The notes: a model not told the origin generated them from the letters alone. A stretch of 64,000 nt of DNA from Corythucha ciliata (GCA_038030265.1 CM075941.1:20274001-20338000); one strand, 5' to 3'. Shown: positions 47,417 through 59,815, numbered from the stretch's first letter. Numbers and translations: made by a program.

Positions 47417-50400
47417 TTAATTGTTTCTGCGTACGTCGTATTTTTCTGTTTTCTGTTTGAATAGTGGAACATTTTCGATGTAACAGTGATCGTTCAAGGA
47501 CGATACCTTTGGTAAACGAAAATGAGCGAGCGACAGAGGCTCCAATCCCGCCATAGTGGTCAAACTGGCAGCACTCGACACATTTTCCAACCCCGTGGCT
47601 CCTCGCCATTGCGGTCTGTCGTAACCTTCGATATGTACGACGAGTTTACGATATCCCAGACGATTTTTCACCACGTACTTTTGAAGAAACATGTGAAGAC
47701 TCTGTAGCGTGACAGCGTAGAGAGTTGAAATTTCAGCGTCGGCTCGTCTAAAAGCGTACTCCATTCGAGTGATTTCCTTCCAATTTCGCAACACGTCGTC
47801 TTTAAGGCTGGTCGGCTTTGCGTTTATCAGTTGAGCGAATTCGAATTGAGCCTCGTAGAAATCATTTTGTGGGAGCGTGATCATACCGTCGAGAAATCGA
47901 CTGAGAAATGAGTTGACTCGTTGATTCATATCGTGTTCTCTGAGTTTTCTATTGTCTGTATGGATATTGACGGTGAAACCAAGAATACCGTGAGTGTTTT
48001 CAACAGTGTAGGAAACGTCTTGACCCAGTTTCTCCTCCATTCTGAGTTTTCCGTACATTGATTCTTCCATGAGCATTAGTGCAAACCGTATCGAAATAAA
48101 TTCTTTGACGTTGTTTGGACAGAGTTGGAAGTATACGCTAGTGATGCTGTTTTTACTGTTCTTATCTAAGCTTTTAACGCAGATACATTTCTCACTTTGA
48201 GCAGGTAATTTTAACACTCGGTTGAAGGGGAGTCGATTTTTGGATAGTGGGGTGCATTTGATCTTCCGAACGAATTGATCGCACATAGCGATGGCTTCAT
48301 CCGATTTTAAATTTCCCTGAACGAGTGCCTGAATGAATACATCACTGAAAATAAATTCGCAGTATTCGCTAAGACTCTTTACAGTAATAGAGTCGAGAGC
48401 GTTAAACTGATCTATGTACGAAACGTGTTTCTCAACGAGAACATTCAAACGAAGATCTCGCGCAGCAGTGCTGACACTGCGCAACCGTTTAAGAAGAAGT
48501 TCGGCCAGTTGGTTTTTTACAGTCTCGATCAAATCCTCCGTGAGTGAATCAGCCAAATTGGCGATTTCATACGCGATTGCCTGAACCACTTTCCCAATGT
48601 GCTGACTAAAACCGTGAATTTGAATTTCGAGTCCCAAATCAACGAGAGCGAATTCATATTCATAGTGAGCAAGTCGTGCCGGGTAGAGCCTATTGTTAAG
48701 GCTGTGATTGAGCGCAAATATGAACGCGGACAGGTGTATAACGTCGTGTACAGATAGATGTATTTTTTCGGTGATTATCTGGAAATTGACACTGGCTGCT
48801 GGTTTTGCGAACTGTGTGTCTTCTTTGTACCACAGCTCTAATAGTTCCGACGATTTAATCAGGACCGGTTGAAGAGCAGTATTATTGCTTATCTTGCTAA
48901 AATCCGTTGTTATGTAGGGATTGAAGCTTGGAAATTCGAATTCAGAGCTTGGTTCAATATTCATCCAAGCTTCCATCCAAGGAGCAGGAACGTCTTGTAT
49001 TAAATACCTAGTGTTTAAAGAGGTTTCCTCTTGGTTCAGAACGTTTCCTTCGTCTCGAGTGTTGGCAATAATCATTATATTTGCTCTGTCTGGCTGCATC
49101 AAATTTAAATACTTAACGATCCTTTCCCCGTGGTACGAAGACGAGTGATCTCCATCAGTAAGGTACTCCTTTGAAGATCTGTAAATCATGTTCTCAGAAA
49201 TTAGTTCGACGTTTTTCACGGGAGGCAAATCTTCCGAATAGTTAAAATCAATGCGGCCAATTGTCTGAAAATCGGTGAAAAGCCGTTCAGACACTCCCTG
49301 GAACTTGATGCTTGAAACGTAGCAGAACAGTGCCGCCAAAACTGACGGATATTCCTCGCTACCGAGCTCAGTCAAGGTAATTGTGACTGAGAACAGGCTG
49401 TACAGTTTGTTTATCATGATTCCATCGGGCTGGTATTCAACCTGTAAATCAGTAGCGAGCTTCTCTTTTTTCAAATGGTTTAGCAATGAATCCTCTTTGA
49501 CGTAATTAAAAAGGTACTGTAGGTACTTCAGGGGCTTTGTTTTACGCATAGAAATTACCGGTGGTAGCGCCCAAGTCACAACCAGTCGAGTACTTGCTTG
49601 CTCAGACGGGACGTACACCATCGTGTAGAATTTTTCAGCATAAAATGGTTCTTTCAAGATGGGAAATTTCTTTTCACTGTCAGGGACTTGTGGCACTTGT
49701 TGAAAACAATCGACTATCCATTTTTGAAGAACCGCCGGCTCTGTAGGAGCTTGAATCGCAAGATACATCCGATCTGAGGAGTAGTGAGTGTTTCTGAATT
49801 TATGAAGATTCCTGTGAAGTAAATCGTCTGAAATTTGATCGCAATGAAGGGAACTGGAGGAAAATAAATGGGCCGGATTGTTGTGATTTGCGAGCGCGCA
49901 GAAAATCCTTTGCATCCTGTACTTGTCCACTTTCCTATCGCGCTCAGTCTCGCCTTCAATCTCCTCCCTCGCCGTCACTATGTAATCGCTTTTAAGAAGA
50001 GGATGAATGAAGCAATGAGCAAATATATCGAGAGCACGTCTCATATATTTTGAAGGACAGTCGAAATAGTAAGTCGTGTATTCACATTCGGTGAACGAAT
50101 TAAAATGTCCGCCGACTCTGTGAAGGAATGAATCGAATTCCAAAGGTCTAGGATATTTCAAACTACCCCTCATCATCATATGCTCGAGAAAATGAGCTAA
50201 CCCAGGGATTTCCGGTGGATCACTGAACGACCCGACGGCAACAGTCAACGAACAAGCGGCCATTCGGTGAAACCCTTTCGTCGACATTTTTGGAATAGAC
50301 AAGTCCTCACAGTTCAAACTTTCGTCACTCTCGTCACTTTTAATCGACCAATGATCCAAGTAGAACAAGTCCGTTGCATCGCGGTCAATCTCGTCATCCC

Positions 50401-50701
50401 CCTGAGCGTTTGAAGCACTCTCGCGGTGAAACAACGCTTCGTAATGATCCGTCACAAGTGTCGCTTTGAGACCATTGGGCAGTTCGATAACGTGGTAGGC
50501 GTTATTGTCAGTCAGGGGTTTGACAGGGTGACGGTATATTTTGACAGAATCGTACAAGCTCTTACGGTGTCTATTGCCTGAAAGGGTGAGGGAATTACTT
50601 TTTGTGTTCCTCCTCAAAAAAGGTGACCCTCGATCAGTGGTGCCTGGACTGTTGTTTGATAATCCGGAGCCTCGCCGATGCCTTTCTTCTTTTCCTAACA
50701 T
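47417..50701 (-). CDS. NRDC: Nardilysin-like M16 metallopeptidase, intronless (1094 aa)
   Basis: Inverzincin-family zinc peptidase; nardilysin cleaves before basic residues and acts in several shedding and mitochondrial roles. The N-terminal catalytic domain has PGLAHFLEHMMMRGSLKYP, i.e. HxxEH with His170 and His174 as zinc ligands and Glu173 as base. Glu253 in REEIEGETER aligns with the third ligand. Later blocks VTWALPP, a YKKD-like WYKEDTQFAKP, DVRLNVL, LVQGNL and HTDNRKLREHD-type C-lobe segments follow the nardilysin/insulysin order. The acidic insertion before the active site, long in vertebrate nardilysin, is short here (GDDEIDRDATD, SDESDESLNCED). Length is near the usual 1100-1150. 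It is a single uninterrupted ORF, whereas most animal homologues have many introns. It lies antisense in what is probably a NAV intron. Confidence 0.9.
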   Translation of the reverse strand: MLGKEERHRRGSGLSNNSPGTTDRGSPFLRRNTKSNSLTLSGNRHRKSLYDSVKIYRHPVKPLTDNNAYHVIELPNGLKATLVTDHYEALFHRESASNAQGDDEIDRDATDLFYLDHWSIKSDESDESLNCEDLSIPKMSTKGFHRMAACSLTVAVGSFSDPPEIPGLAHFLEHMMMRGSLKYPRPLEFDSFLHRVGGHFNSFTECEYTTYYFDCPSKYMRRALDIFAHCFIHPLLKSDYIVTAREEIEGETERDRKVDKYRMQRIFCALANHNNPAHLFSSSSLHCDQISDDLLHRNLHKFRNTHYSSDRMYLAIQAPTEPAVLQKWIVDCFQQVPQVPDSEKKFPILKEPFYAEKFYTMVYVPSEQASTRLVVTWALPPVISMRKTKPLKYLQYLFNYVKEDSLLNHLKKEKLATDLQVEYQPDGIMINKLYSLFSVTITLTELGSEEYPSVLAALFCYVSSIKFQGVSERLFTDFQTIGRIDFNYSEDLPPVKNVELISENMIYRSSKEYLTDGDHSSSYHGERIVKYLNLMQPDRANIMIIANTRDEGNVLNQEETSLNTRYLIQDVPAPWMEAWMNIEPSSEFEFPSFNPYITTDFSKISNNTALQPVLIKSSELLELWYKEDTQFAKPAASVNFQIITEKIHLSVHDVIHLSAFIFALNHSLNNRLYPARLAHYEYEFALVDLGLEIQIHGFSQHIGKVVQAIAYEIANLADSLTEDLIETVKNQLAELLLKRLRSVSTAARDLRLNVLVEKHVSYIDQFNALDSITVKSLSEYCEFIFSDVFIQALVQGNLKSDEAIAMCDQFVRKIKCTPLSKNRLPFNRVLKLPAQSEKCICVKSLDKNSKNSITSVYFQLCPNNVKEFISIRFALMLMEESMYGKLRMEEKLGQDVSYTVENTHGILGFTVNIHTDNRKLREHDMNQRVNSFLSRFLDGMITLPQNDFYEAQFEFAQLINAKPTSLKDDVLRNWKEITRMEYAFRRADAEISTLYAVTLQSLHMFLQKYVVKNRLGYRKLVVHIEGYDRPQWRGATGLENVSSAASLTTMAGLEPLSLAHFRLPKVSSLNDHCYIENVPLFKQKTEKYDVRRNN

Positions 50702-51284
50702 TTTTGGTGAAAAAAAAAAAAATTCTTATGTGCCAAAAAAGAAAATATCATGTGCAATTGTGTGGTACAGATGCCATTACGGTAAAGATGCATTGTAAAA
50801 AGACAATGCAGCCTTATGAACTATGCCTACAAATTAACATCAAAAGGTTTGATGCACATGCAATTGCCCGTGTCAAGAAGCTCCGAGATAAGCAGCTTTG
50901 TTCAATTTCGGGGACTTTCAAAGCAACCGAAACTGGCAAACCAGCACAGAATAATGACAATTTTTTTACTGGAAATTGACAAGTCTGCCTGAAAACGGTC
51001 GAGTTATTCCCCGGATATGAATTTTCGGACCCGAAAAGCCCGGAAGCTTGAGCATAAAATTACCTAATTTATCCTAGAAATCTTGATTTTTAGTTCAAAA
51101 ACTAGTAATTTAACCCCACAAATGGCAAAAGGGTTTTGCAGAGCTGCATAGCCCCACAAGTGCTTCCGCGAACGTACAGAACAGCGAGGTCATCTGCATT
51201 AGACCCCTGCAGCTTATTTGCACTTTTAGCACGGGTGACTTGGCCAAAGAGTAGCACGCTTTCAGTAGAGTACCGTGAAGGGTA

Positions 51285-51400
51285 TAGGCAAGGGTGGGCG
51301 GACCGCTCAGGGCCTACTCTCAGAGGGGGGTGGGTCCCAGAGAAATGCTTCAATACGGAAAAATGTGGATTTTCGGGTTTTTTAAATCATGGATGTAGGA
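51285..51400 (-). repeat. Dispersed repeat R2, inverted copy
   Basis: Shares gggcggaccgctcagggcc, atacggaaaaatgtggattt and atcatggatgtagga with the copy at 24285. Confidence 0.5.
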
Positions 51401-51589
51401 ATGAGATCTTTAGGTAGTTGTTTCCGGGGCCGACAAAGACGCTTCTGTAACGACGGGTCGTCAGCGCCGAAAATGGAACGTCTTGCCTTTTTGTCGTTGC
51501 TTTTGGAAGATCTTTCAAGACTCCAAAGCAGCCTATCGAGGTCCGTGTACGCTGTTCTTACTCGGAAAACTTACGAACAAGCCTGCGTC

Positions 51590-52440
51590 TAAAATTGAGA
51601 AAATGCAATTTCCGAAGATCCTTAGCGGCTAACAGCTGTGCTGTTCTTGGGGCAAGCAAAAATATTGATGGCTAAAATGGCAAAAAGCGCTCCTTCTCGT
51701 TTGAATTGAGGAAAAGTGCTTATTCGCCGCTGAAATTAAGAAAATACGCTAATTTACGGTAAAAGTAGAGAAAAATCGACAATTCGCGTATAAAAGCGGG
51801 GAGAAGAGCTAAAATTTAGAATTACAATATTGAGAAGACGAGCCGATTCGCGGATTCTCGATAAATCTTTCTGACCAAATTTGACCAAAAAATCGCTAAC
51901 AGCGTTTTTTGGTGGCCATTTGACGGCTAAAATCAAGGGAATAAATGCCACCGCGTTGTTCTTGGGGGCTAATCCGCGGCTAAAATTGAGAATAAAGCGA
52001 TTGCTAACGTGCAGCTAAAATTGAGAAAACGCTAATTCGCGCTCTCTGGAAGTAATTTCGTGGCTAAAAGATGATGAAAAAGCACGAACTCACGACTAGG
52101 AGATACCCTAAAAAAGGGTTGAAAATTAGCGATATTAGCGCTTATTTGAGGATATAAGATTGCGAAAAAGCACCTACTCGAGGCTGACGTTGAGAAAAAA
52201 CGCTAGTAAGAGTGCTAACTCATATATGGATGAAATGAGGAACCTCCGCTTTCGTGGCTAATAATACGGGTAGAAAGTCGCTTATTCGTGGCTAAAAGTG
52301 AGAAAAAGTGCTGATTAGCGGATCCAAACAAGGGAAATCGCTGATCCGAAGCTAAAAGTAAAAAAAGAGCTAATTTGCGGATACCTTAAAAAAAAACGCC
52401 AACTTGCGGGCAAAATAAAGAAAAAACGCACATTCTAAAA
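51590..52440 (-). repeat. Degenerate ~30-bp array, family A reverse
   Basis: Left half of a large inverted arrangement with the forward block at 52600-53420. Confidence 0.7.
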
Positions 52441-52599
52441 TTGAGAACATACCATAATTCAACGCCATGTACAAATTATATTTCTTGTTTATGATAAACT
52501 TCCACCCCGGGCCCGAAACGTGTAGGTCCGCCTCTGCGGGTTTTCTCATTTTTGAGCAATGAATTCGCTTCCGGAATAGCAAATTATGACTTTTTCTTA

Positions 52600-53420
52600 A
52601 ATTCAACAAAACAAATTCTCTTGCGAAATCGCGTTTCCCTCAACACGTAGTCAAAAATAAGGGCATTTTCTTTATTTTAGCCGTGGATTTACCTCAAGAG
52701 AAGCCAATCAGCTTTTCTTCAATTTTTGCCTTACATTGATGCCACCATGAAATCGCAAAAACTGGCAATTTTCCCCTATTTCAATAGTTTTTTACTTCGA
52801 TCCTCTTATGTAATGATCATCTTCTCAATTTCAGCCGCCTATAGCCTGAAAAAGCTGGGAATCAGCAAATTTTCGACTTTTTAAGCCGCGAAGTCTCTCC
52901 CAGAAGCCTCGAATTCGTAATTTTCACTACTTTTGCAGTGCATGTCATAACAAAAAATAGCGCTTTTTATAATCGTACCCACGGAGTTGCCACCAGATAT
53001 CAAGAATTGGCGTATTTTCCCAACGTCAAATGCTGAGGGCTGCTTCTCAATTTGAGCCGCGTAAGAACCTGTTGAGTGAAGCTTCGTACGCTTTCTCTAA
53101 GAACTGCGCTCGAGACAACGCAGGGCGAATAAAATAAGCACTGTTTCTCAATTTTAGACGCGAATTCAGCGTTTTTCTCCATTTCAGCCGCGAATTAGTG
53201 ATTTATCCAACTTACATTCGTGAATTAGGCCGCTTTCTCTCAATTTTAGACGCTGACTTCCCTAAAGAAAAACACATTTAAATAAGCGTTAATTTCTGAA
53301 TTTCAGCCGTAAAATTGCGTTCATAAACCGCGAATTGGCGATTTTTGTCTGAAAGTTACACAAAAAAACAGCTAATTAGCGTCTTTTCTCAATTCTAGCT
53401 ACGTTTTATCGCAATTTTAA
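52600..53420 (+). repeat. Degenerate ~30-bp array, family A forward
   Basis: Forward units directly after the reverse block, separated by about 160 bp containing a GC-rich repeat end. Confidence 0.65.
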
Positions 53421-54137
53421 CCACTTTTTCTGAACTTTTATCCGAAAATCGCCGTCCAACCGGAGACCAAGTCTTCTTTTTTTCACGTTCCTACACTTTT
53501 CAACGTGAATCCTAAAAATCCCAGTTTTTCTATCTATAAGCTTTTACTTGGAGAGGGGAGGGGGGTACTCCGTAACGGTGGATTGGTGGAGTGGTGGTGT
53601 ATACGTAAATACACACATACGTCGTTCTTTTTTGGTTTGTTCGTGAGTAATGCAATAAGTTATTAAAGACCGCGGGAGAACTGGAGTTCTTTTTTTTTTT
53701 TTTTTTAATACTTCTAATGAGGTTGTTGCAACTACAAGTCGTTAGCAAATAAAGTGGGGTGTTCTTATGTTGCGGTGCCTAAATTGCATGTTTCCATTAG
53801 TTTGTTAATCTGTCATTGAAAATATTTAAAAAACTGTGTTGCTTATAAAGGAGTGGGATAGTTTCATTAAAAGGAGAGTCCTGCGTTTTACAAACGCACC
53901 GCCTCCTCTTTCCTACTTCTTTGGTCTCTTCTTCGTCACTCTTTACCACAGCGGAAGGCTCCTCTTCCTTCGGCTCTAAAACATTATTTCCACGTTTCGT
54001 CCGTTCAGTCAGTCTTTCGAGCTCATTCAGTTCACGCGTTGTTGTTTTTTTTTTTGTTCAACCTACGAGTTCGCAGCGTGTGCCAACGGTCGTATTTTTT
54101 TTTTCTCACCCCCGCATCACATTGTCACGTCAATGGA

Positions 54138-54323
54138 ATGAAAGATATGGCGGTTCACGACGGGTTCGCCACTGTGCGAGCCACACGCTCGTGCCGCCTC
54201 CGACCCGCCTCTCTTGAACCCGTGACAGAGGAGAATCCCGTCTGTTTTCGTATTCGACCCGATGTCCCTTGGTGGGAATACGCGACGAGGCGATCTCGAA
54301 CGCGATCGTGTTCGGCAATTCAA
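54138..54323 (+). CDS. CpG-rich putative first coding exon (62 codons), gene unknown
   Basis: Not recognised. From ATG at 54138 the frame reads MKDMAVHDGFATVRATRSCR and later EENPVCFRIRPDVPWWEYA then TRRSRTRSCSAIQ, followed by an excellent donor gtacgt at 54324 in phase 0. Base composition is far richer in CpG than the flanks. TATAAAG lies at 53844-53850 and the region between is T/C-rich with many TCG/TCC codons. A 5' exon of a plus-strand gene is the simplest reading. Because the last NAV exon also ends in phase 0, this could be an alternative NAV first exon, but that is inference only. The frame stays open upstream of the ATG. Confidence 0.45.
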
Positions 54324-57300
54324 GTACGTACAATAAATTCGAATTGCCCCCCCCCCCCACTCATACTCCTCAAGACTCGATTTGTCTAAAAGTTGTATTT
54401 GTTGAAATCGCTCGTATAACTATAGGGTTTCGCTTCAAATCGTGGCCTCCCACCCTCCCTTCATAATTCTCTTCAACTTACGCCTCCAAGGCCCTTGTTC
54501 TACAAAAAAAAAAAAAAAGGGTGTATGTATTCGTGATCCCAAACAGATGTAGAGTACGTAAACTTTTAAAGGGCCTCCCCGTCGTTAAAAACGCCTTTCT
54601 CTCTTTTCTAGAAACAAAAATTATGACGCGGGGAAAGGATCTCAACACGCTCTTATAGTTTGGCCTCTGGAAGGTCTTCATCAGGCGCAATTAAAAATTG
54701 ACGGGTTTTTTTTTGGGGGGGGGGGGGCGAGTGGGCGTCGCGGAATTCTCTTGGAAGGAAGAACAGAAGAGACTCGAATCAAGTCAAAAATGATAACTAT
54801 CGTAACTGCAGCCCGAGGGGAATAATAGTTGAGGTTTGATGGAAAAGAGCATGCCCAACAGGTACCATCCTAGAGGTTCTTGGACTAGAAATGAAAGAAT
54901 GAACACACGTGTGTAATTCTTTGACGTCAATCCTAAAAATAAATCTATTTTTTTGTTATAAAATTCAGTTCAACTACAAAACAAGCCCTCAAGGGGAAAT
55001 ATTGAGGGGCCGGTGAAGGGGGGGATCTTGCCCGGATACAACATTTATCTTGTTATATGATTCTATTATTGTCCTCATCCTCTTTTATTTTTCTCTCAAA
55101 ATCCCTTCCAACAGTTTGGGTGTGTGCTTTTTTCTTTTTCTTTCTTTTTTAAAAAGGACTCGAAGTTTACGAGGGCCCAAAGAATAAGAAAAGGGTCAGC
55201 CCTATATGTGGAAAAAACATGAAAGGGGTGAGTTGAGTTGATATTGGTGGGGGAAGGTTACTATTACCACGCCCTTGCTCATCAACTTAATGTTAACGAA
55301 CTCAATACGTTTGACAGGTCACGCGACTTTCATTCTTCATTTGTATACGATCCCAAAAATTAGGGGCTTGTTTGACTTGAAAACAACTTTTAGTCGACAT
55401 TATCACAGTTCGAAATTTTGGAACTGGTCGAACGGAATTTTAATTCGGGAGTTCACTTTAATTTGAAATTGTCGTCCAATTCCTCCACCTTGAGAGCATT
55501 TCCGAGATTTTGGCGTGATTACCCCCCCCCCCCCCAATAGCCTTCTTGGGCGAATTGCGGAAAGCAAAATAATAAAAAAATAGTTACTGTCAGTCAGCAT
55601 CAATGAAGACGACAAGGCAAGACGAATGAGAAATAAGAAAAAATCTTTCCCACAGGCGTGTTCAAAACGGTGCTCTTCGCCTGATTGTACGAGCTTTGAG
55701 AATAGGAAACGTTGAAGTCAACCTCCTACCCCCACACAATCTGCGCCTTTTCTGCACAAAGCTTGTTTTGATTCCCATCTAACCGCGAGAATTATTTTCT
55801 CACTTCGAGAAAATGCCCTTTTTTTAATGTTGACTGATCGCCCTCTCTATTTACCACAACTCCAGTCAACGCTCTATGAATAAAGAAAGTCATCCCAAGG
55901 ACACTCTGTCGTTCTTCGTGCCTCAAACCCCCCCCCCCCTTGACCAACCACATTGTGTTCACCCGAGTGTTCAATTAAGTGCAATTTGGAAGTTATAAGG
56001 CCGCTGCAAATTGAAACAAAAGTCGTTTTCTTTATTCGGAATTCAGTGTGTTGAGTCACGCATTATTATTACGGAATAAGCCCAGTGGCGAGTTATTGTG
56101 GTGGGAAAAGGGGACGATTTTCAACACTGTGACTAAATTGACTGACACATGTCTGGAACTTAGGACGTCCCGTCAAAAAATTTGGTGGCAGTGCGCTTGT
56201 CGTTTAAGATTGTTCTTCGTAGCAATGGAAATGGGGTAGAAGGGGCGGAGTATCAGAGTAATTGAGTAACTGAACGTAGAATATAAAGTAACAGCATAAT
56301 TGAACAGTGCAATCATTGTCAATTTCTTTCAAGACGTGTAGCAAAATTAATGGAGAAAGTGAAAATAGCAAAGTCACGTGCAGTTAAGGTACAAAAATTG
56401 GCATTCCATCACGGAATTGGATAATTCGGGACGCTCAAGTCTACTTTCTGAGTGGAGATAAATTTGCTTTTAATGAGTGAACGCAGAAAGGCATGCTAGA
56501 GATGTGCTTATCTCAGGATCCCAATTTCAAACCGACAGGTGACGGTTTTTCTCCGCGGCTATAAAGGCTGGAAACGGCCTTCTTGATGAAAAAAAAAAAA
56601 AAAAAAACTAAGGGCGGAAGATTCATAGTGTCATTCATGGATCAAATCAATTACGTGTTGCAATGGTAGATGGGGATTCGGCTTCTTAAAAGAAAGGGCA
56701 GAGGTAAAGAACTCAACAGTTTCGTCACTTGTTGGACCTTTAATGAATTCAACGAAAGAAAAATCTCGGTTGTGCTCGACATTTCAGTCAAACTCCCTAT
56801 GAGTGAAAAAGGCTGTTGAAGATGAAGACATCCGTTGTACGCACGGTTGCAGCAAGTCTCACATAAAATCGCCTTGCCTGTTCCCTGAAAAACTGTCAAG
56901 GCGGAACTTGCTGCACGTGACACGAAAATTGAAAATTATTATTCGTTTTCTATCCCTTAATTTATTTTCTCTTGTTCTCGAGTGAAACGACGAAAGGAGC
57001 ACGAACATTAGTATCGGCCTCTGGACAGGATTTTAAAAATTACTATCCAACGCCCGATAAAAAAACAACAAAAATTCTCAGTTGCCCAATAGCTTCAACT
57101 TCCTACGTAATTTTATACGGTCCGCCTCAAATTATGCGCCATAAAGTGACTTTGTGGACCATCTTTTCCCCACCTTAAATGGATCGGGGTTTGTAGTTGT
57201 TGTCAATCATAGACGATGTAATGGAGAAAGAAAACGTGGAGGGCGTGTAAAAGTAATTATGTTTTTGCCTACGCAAGGCTAATTCGGTTGTTAAGCTTTT

Positions 57301-57950
57301 AACGATTTTTTAAAAAACTGTTCCGAAAAAACAACTTTGTAAACTGTCTCTCTTACTCAAAAAAGTCTCACACTTTAGGTTCTATTTGAAAAACCGATAA
57401 ACCTATTGTGTTCAAAATGGAAGAATTCTTTAACACCTATTCTATCAAAAAATCAAAATATTAAAAAGATTCGGACTGGAGGGGGTGATTTTTAAGCAGT
57501 TTATTGTCAAAGTAATTCGAATTAAGTGGTCGCAGCCTCTTCCTAATTGGAGGGGATGACAATTTGCAATTTGCGACAACCTTTGACAGAGCGAGATCCA
57601 CCTGCGTCGAGGCTCTTCCTTTGGACTTCGCAGTAGGGCCTTTCGGAATAAATTGGTCTCGTCCGCGGGTCAGTTGGTGCGCTCCCCCCCCCCCGGACCA
57701 AACTGGCCAAAAAGCGCTGGAATCTGGGAGAGAAACAATTCAAAGGCTTGTCAGATCGAAAATACTTTTCTATTATCGGATTTCCCGTGTCATTGAATCC
57801 TATTTTCCTGTATGAAAATGTTTGCCGTTTGAGACAAAAAAAAACCCTAGAGAGGCCTTACGTGCGCGATTTTTACGATTTTGAGCCATTTTTTGTTCAA
57901 AAAGAATTTAGATTTGAGCACGGGGCGTAGCCAGCCCTTGATTTAGCGGT
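54324..57950. other. No gene recognised; several long C or G runs
   Basis: Non-array sequence with C12 at 54347-54358, G13 at 54715-54727, C15 at 55522-55536, C12 at 55928-55939 and C11 at 57684-57694. ORFs are short and unrecognised. Confidence 0.4.
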
Positions 57951-58089
57951 GGTCAGACTATGTCAGATGCACAGATTGTTTGCTCATGTTCGGGGATGAG
58001 ACCCCAGCAAAAACTCGAAAAGAACCCGCCAGAAGTCTGATTGGCGCAAGAGCCTAGACCCCCCCCCCTCCACCAATATACAGAAAAGT

Positions 58090-59185
58090 GTTACTGGCAA
58101 GCAAAACCCATGAAATCATATTTTTGAAAAAAGCCAAACTCACAAAATATTGGACTTTTACAGAGCCAAAAATAAAAATGAATATTTTTTTTTAGTGAAC
58201 AAATCCGTGAAACGGATCATTTCGGAGGGGCGAACCCGCGAAATTGGGTTTTCAACAACTCAACCTCCAACTTTGGTGATTTCAACGCAAAACTGAATAA
58301 TTCACCCCGAAACTAACAAAATGTATAATCAAACTGACGATTTTACCTAAAAACTTACTATGTCACCCACAAAGCTCAAGTTATACGTATAGGTACTCCA
58401 AAAAACTGACGATTTTAAAATTGGCGGTTTTACCTTTACCCAAGACTGATTATTTCACCCCAAAACCGGATATTTCACTCCAAAACTAACAATGTTTCAC
58501 CGAATATTGTTTTTTTTTCTAAAACTTAAAATACTTTCCCCAAAAATGCATGATTTTACGCCAAAACTGACGCCTCTGAAATGAAAACTGACGTTTATAC
58601 CCCAAAACTGAGGATTTTATCACAAAAGTGGCGATTTCACCCTATTAAACAGACTATTTCACGCCCAAGCAGACGTTGTTACACCGAAACTGAATATTCT
58701 ATTTTAAAACTGACGATTTTATGCCAAATCGTTTCATGTGTTACCCCCCAAACATGGCAATTTTACCAAAAAATTCATCATTTTACCCTAAAACTACCGT
58801 TTTTACCTCTAAAATGAAGATTTTACGCTTAAACGGATGATTTCCTGTAAAACTGACGATTTTAAAACCAAACCTGGCAATTTTAAGCAGAAAACTGAGG
58901 ATTTACGCCCTTACCGTTTCATTTTACACGAAAACTAAAAAAACTCACTACTAAACTGGCGATTTTACCACACGTAGGTATGGAAGTTTAACCACAAAAA
59001 TGGTGATTTCAGCACATAAATTGTTATACTATCACAAAACTGGCGATTTCCTTTAAAACTGACGGTTTCATGCCAAAGCTGAGGTGTTACCCGAAAACTG
59101 GCGATTTCACCAAAAATTTTAGATTTTACCCTAAAACCACCTTTTGTATGAAAAATGACGATTTTACCCTAAAAGTGATGATTTA
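58090..59185 (+). repeat. ~20-bp tandem array, family E (reverse B units at its left edge)
   Basis: From about 58260 the unit is CCAAAACTGACGATTTTAC, 20-21 bp, about 40 copies, interrupted at 59186 by a MITE and resuming to 59810. Confidence 0.8.
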
Positions 59186-59323
59186 AGGCCAGTTCACAAG
59201 CTCTATGTTTTCGTTGTGTGGTGTCTATGCAACCTATCAAAATGTTTCATTTTTCGAGGGAATAAATTTGTTTGGTTGCATAGACTCTACACAACGCAAA
59301 CATTAGAGCTTGTAAACGGACCT
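59186..59323. mobile_element. Fold-back MITE with TTA target duplication
   Basis: 138 bp, arms of about 50 bp nearly complementary throughout (acaagctctatgttttcgtt and gtctatgcaacc on the left; ggttgcatagac and aacattagagcttgt on the right). TTA at 59183-59185 and 59324-59326. Inserted in the 20-bp CCAAAACTGACGATTTTA array. Confidence 0.7.
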
Positions 59324-59329
59324 TTATCT

Positions 59330-59815
59330 CCGAAACTGACGATTTTAAAACTAAACAGCTGTCGATTCCATCCCAAAATAGGACAATTTTACCCTAAAAA
59401 ACTGACGGTTTTAAGCTGAAAACTGAGGATTTTTACGCCTAACGCGTTTCGTTTTACCCCAAAACTAAAGATCTCAATGCAAAACTAGTAATTTTACCCC
59501 AGACCTAAATTTGGTGGTGTTACGTAAAAACTGAATATTTTACTCTGTACTGAAAACTTTACCTAAAAAATAGCGATTTTACCTCAAAAATGGAGAATGT
59601 TATGAAACTGAAGTGATATCACAAACTGGCGATTTTACCCTAGAACTACCGTTTTTGCTTAAAAAATGACGATTTTACGCTAATACATGATTTCTCTATA
59701 AAACTGAGATTTTAAAACAAAGCAGCGATTCTAACCACAAAAAGAACGATTTTACTCCAAAACTGACGATTTTAATCCGAAAACTGAAGTTGGGTTAAAG
59801 GTCTTGGTGCCGAAA
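59330..59815 (+). repeat. ~20-bp tandem array, family E, right part
   Basis: Continuation of the same unit after the MITE; about 23 copies. Confidence 0.8.

Noticed and set aside
47522..50053. Plus-strand ORFs within the nardilysin gene
   Set aside because: Antisense shadows of a clearly coding 1094-codon frame.
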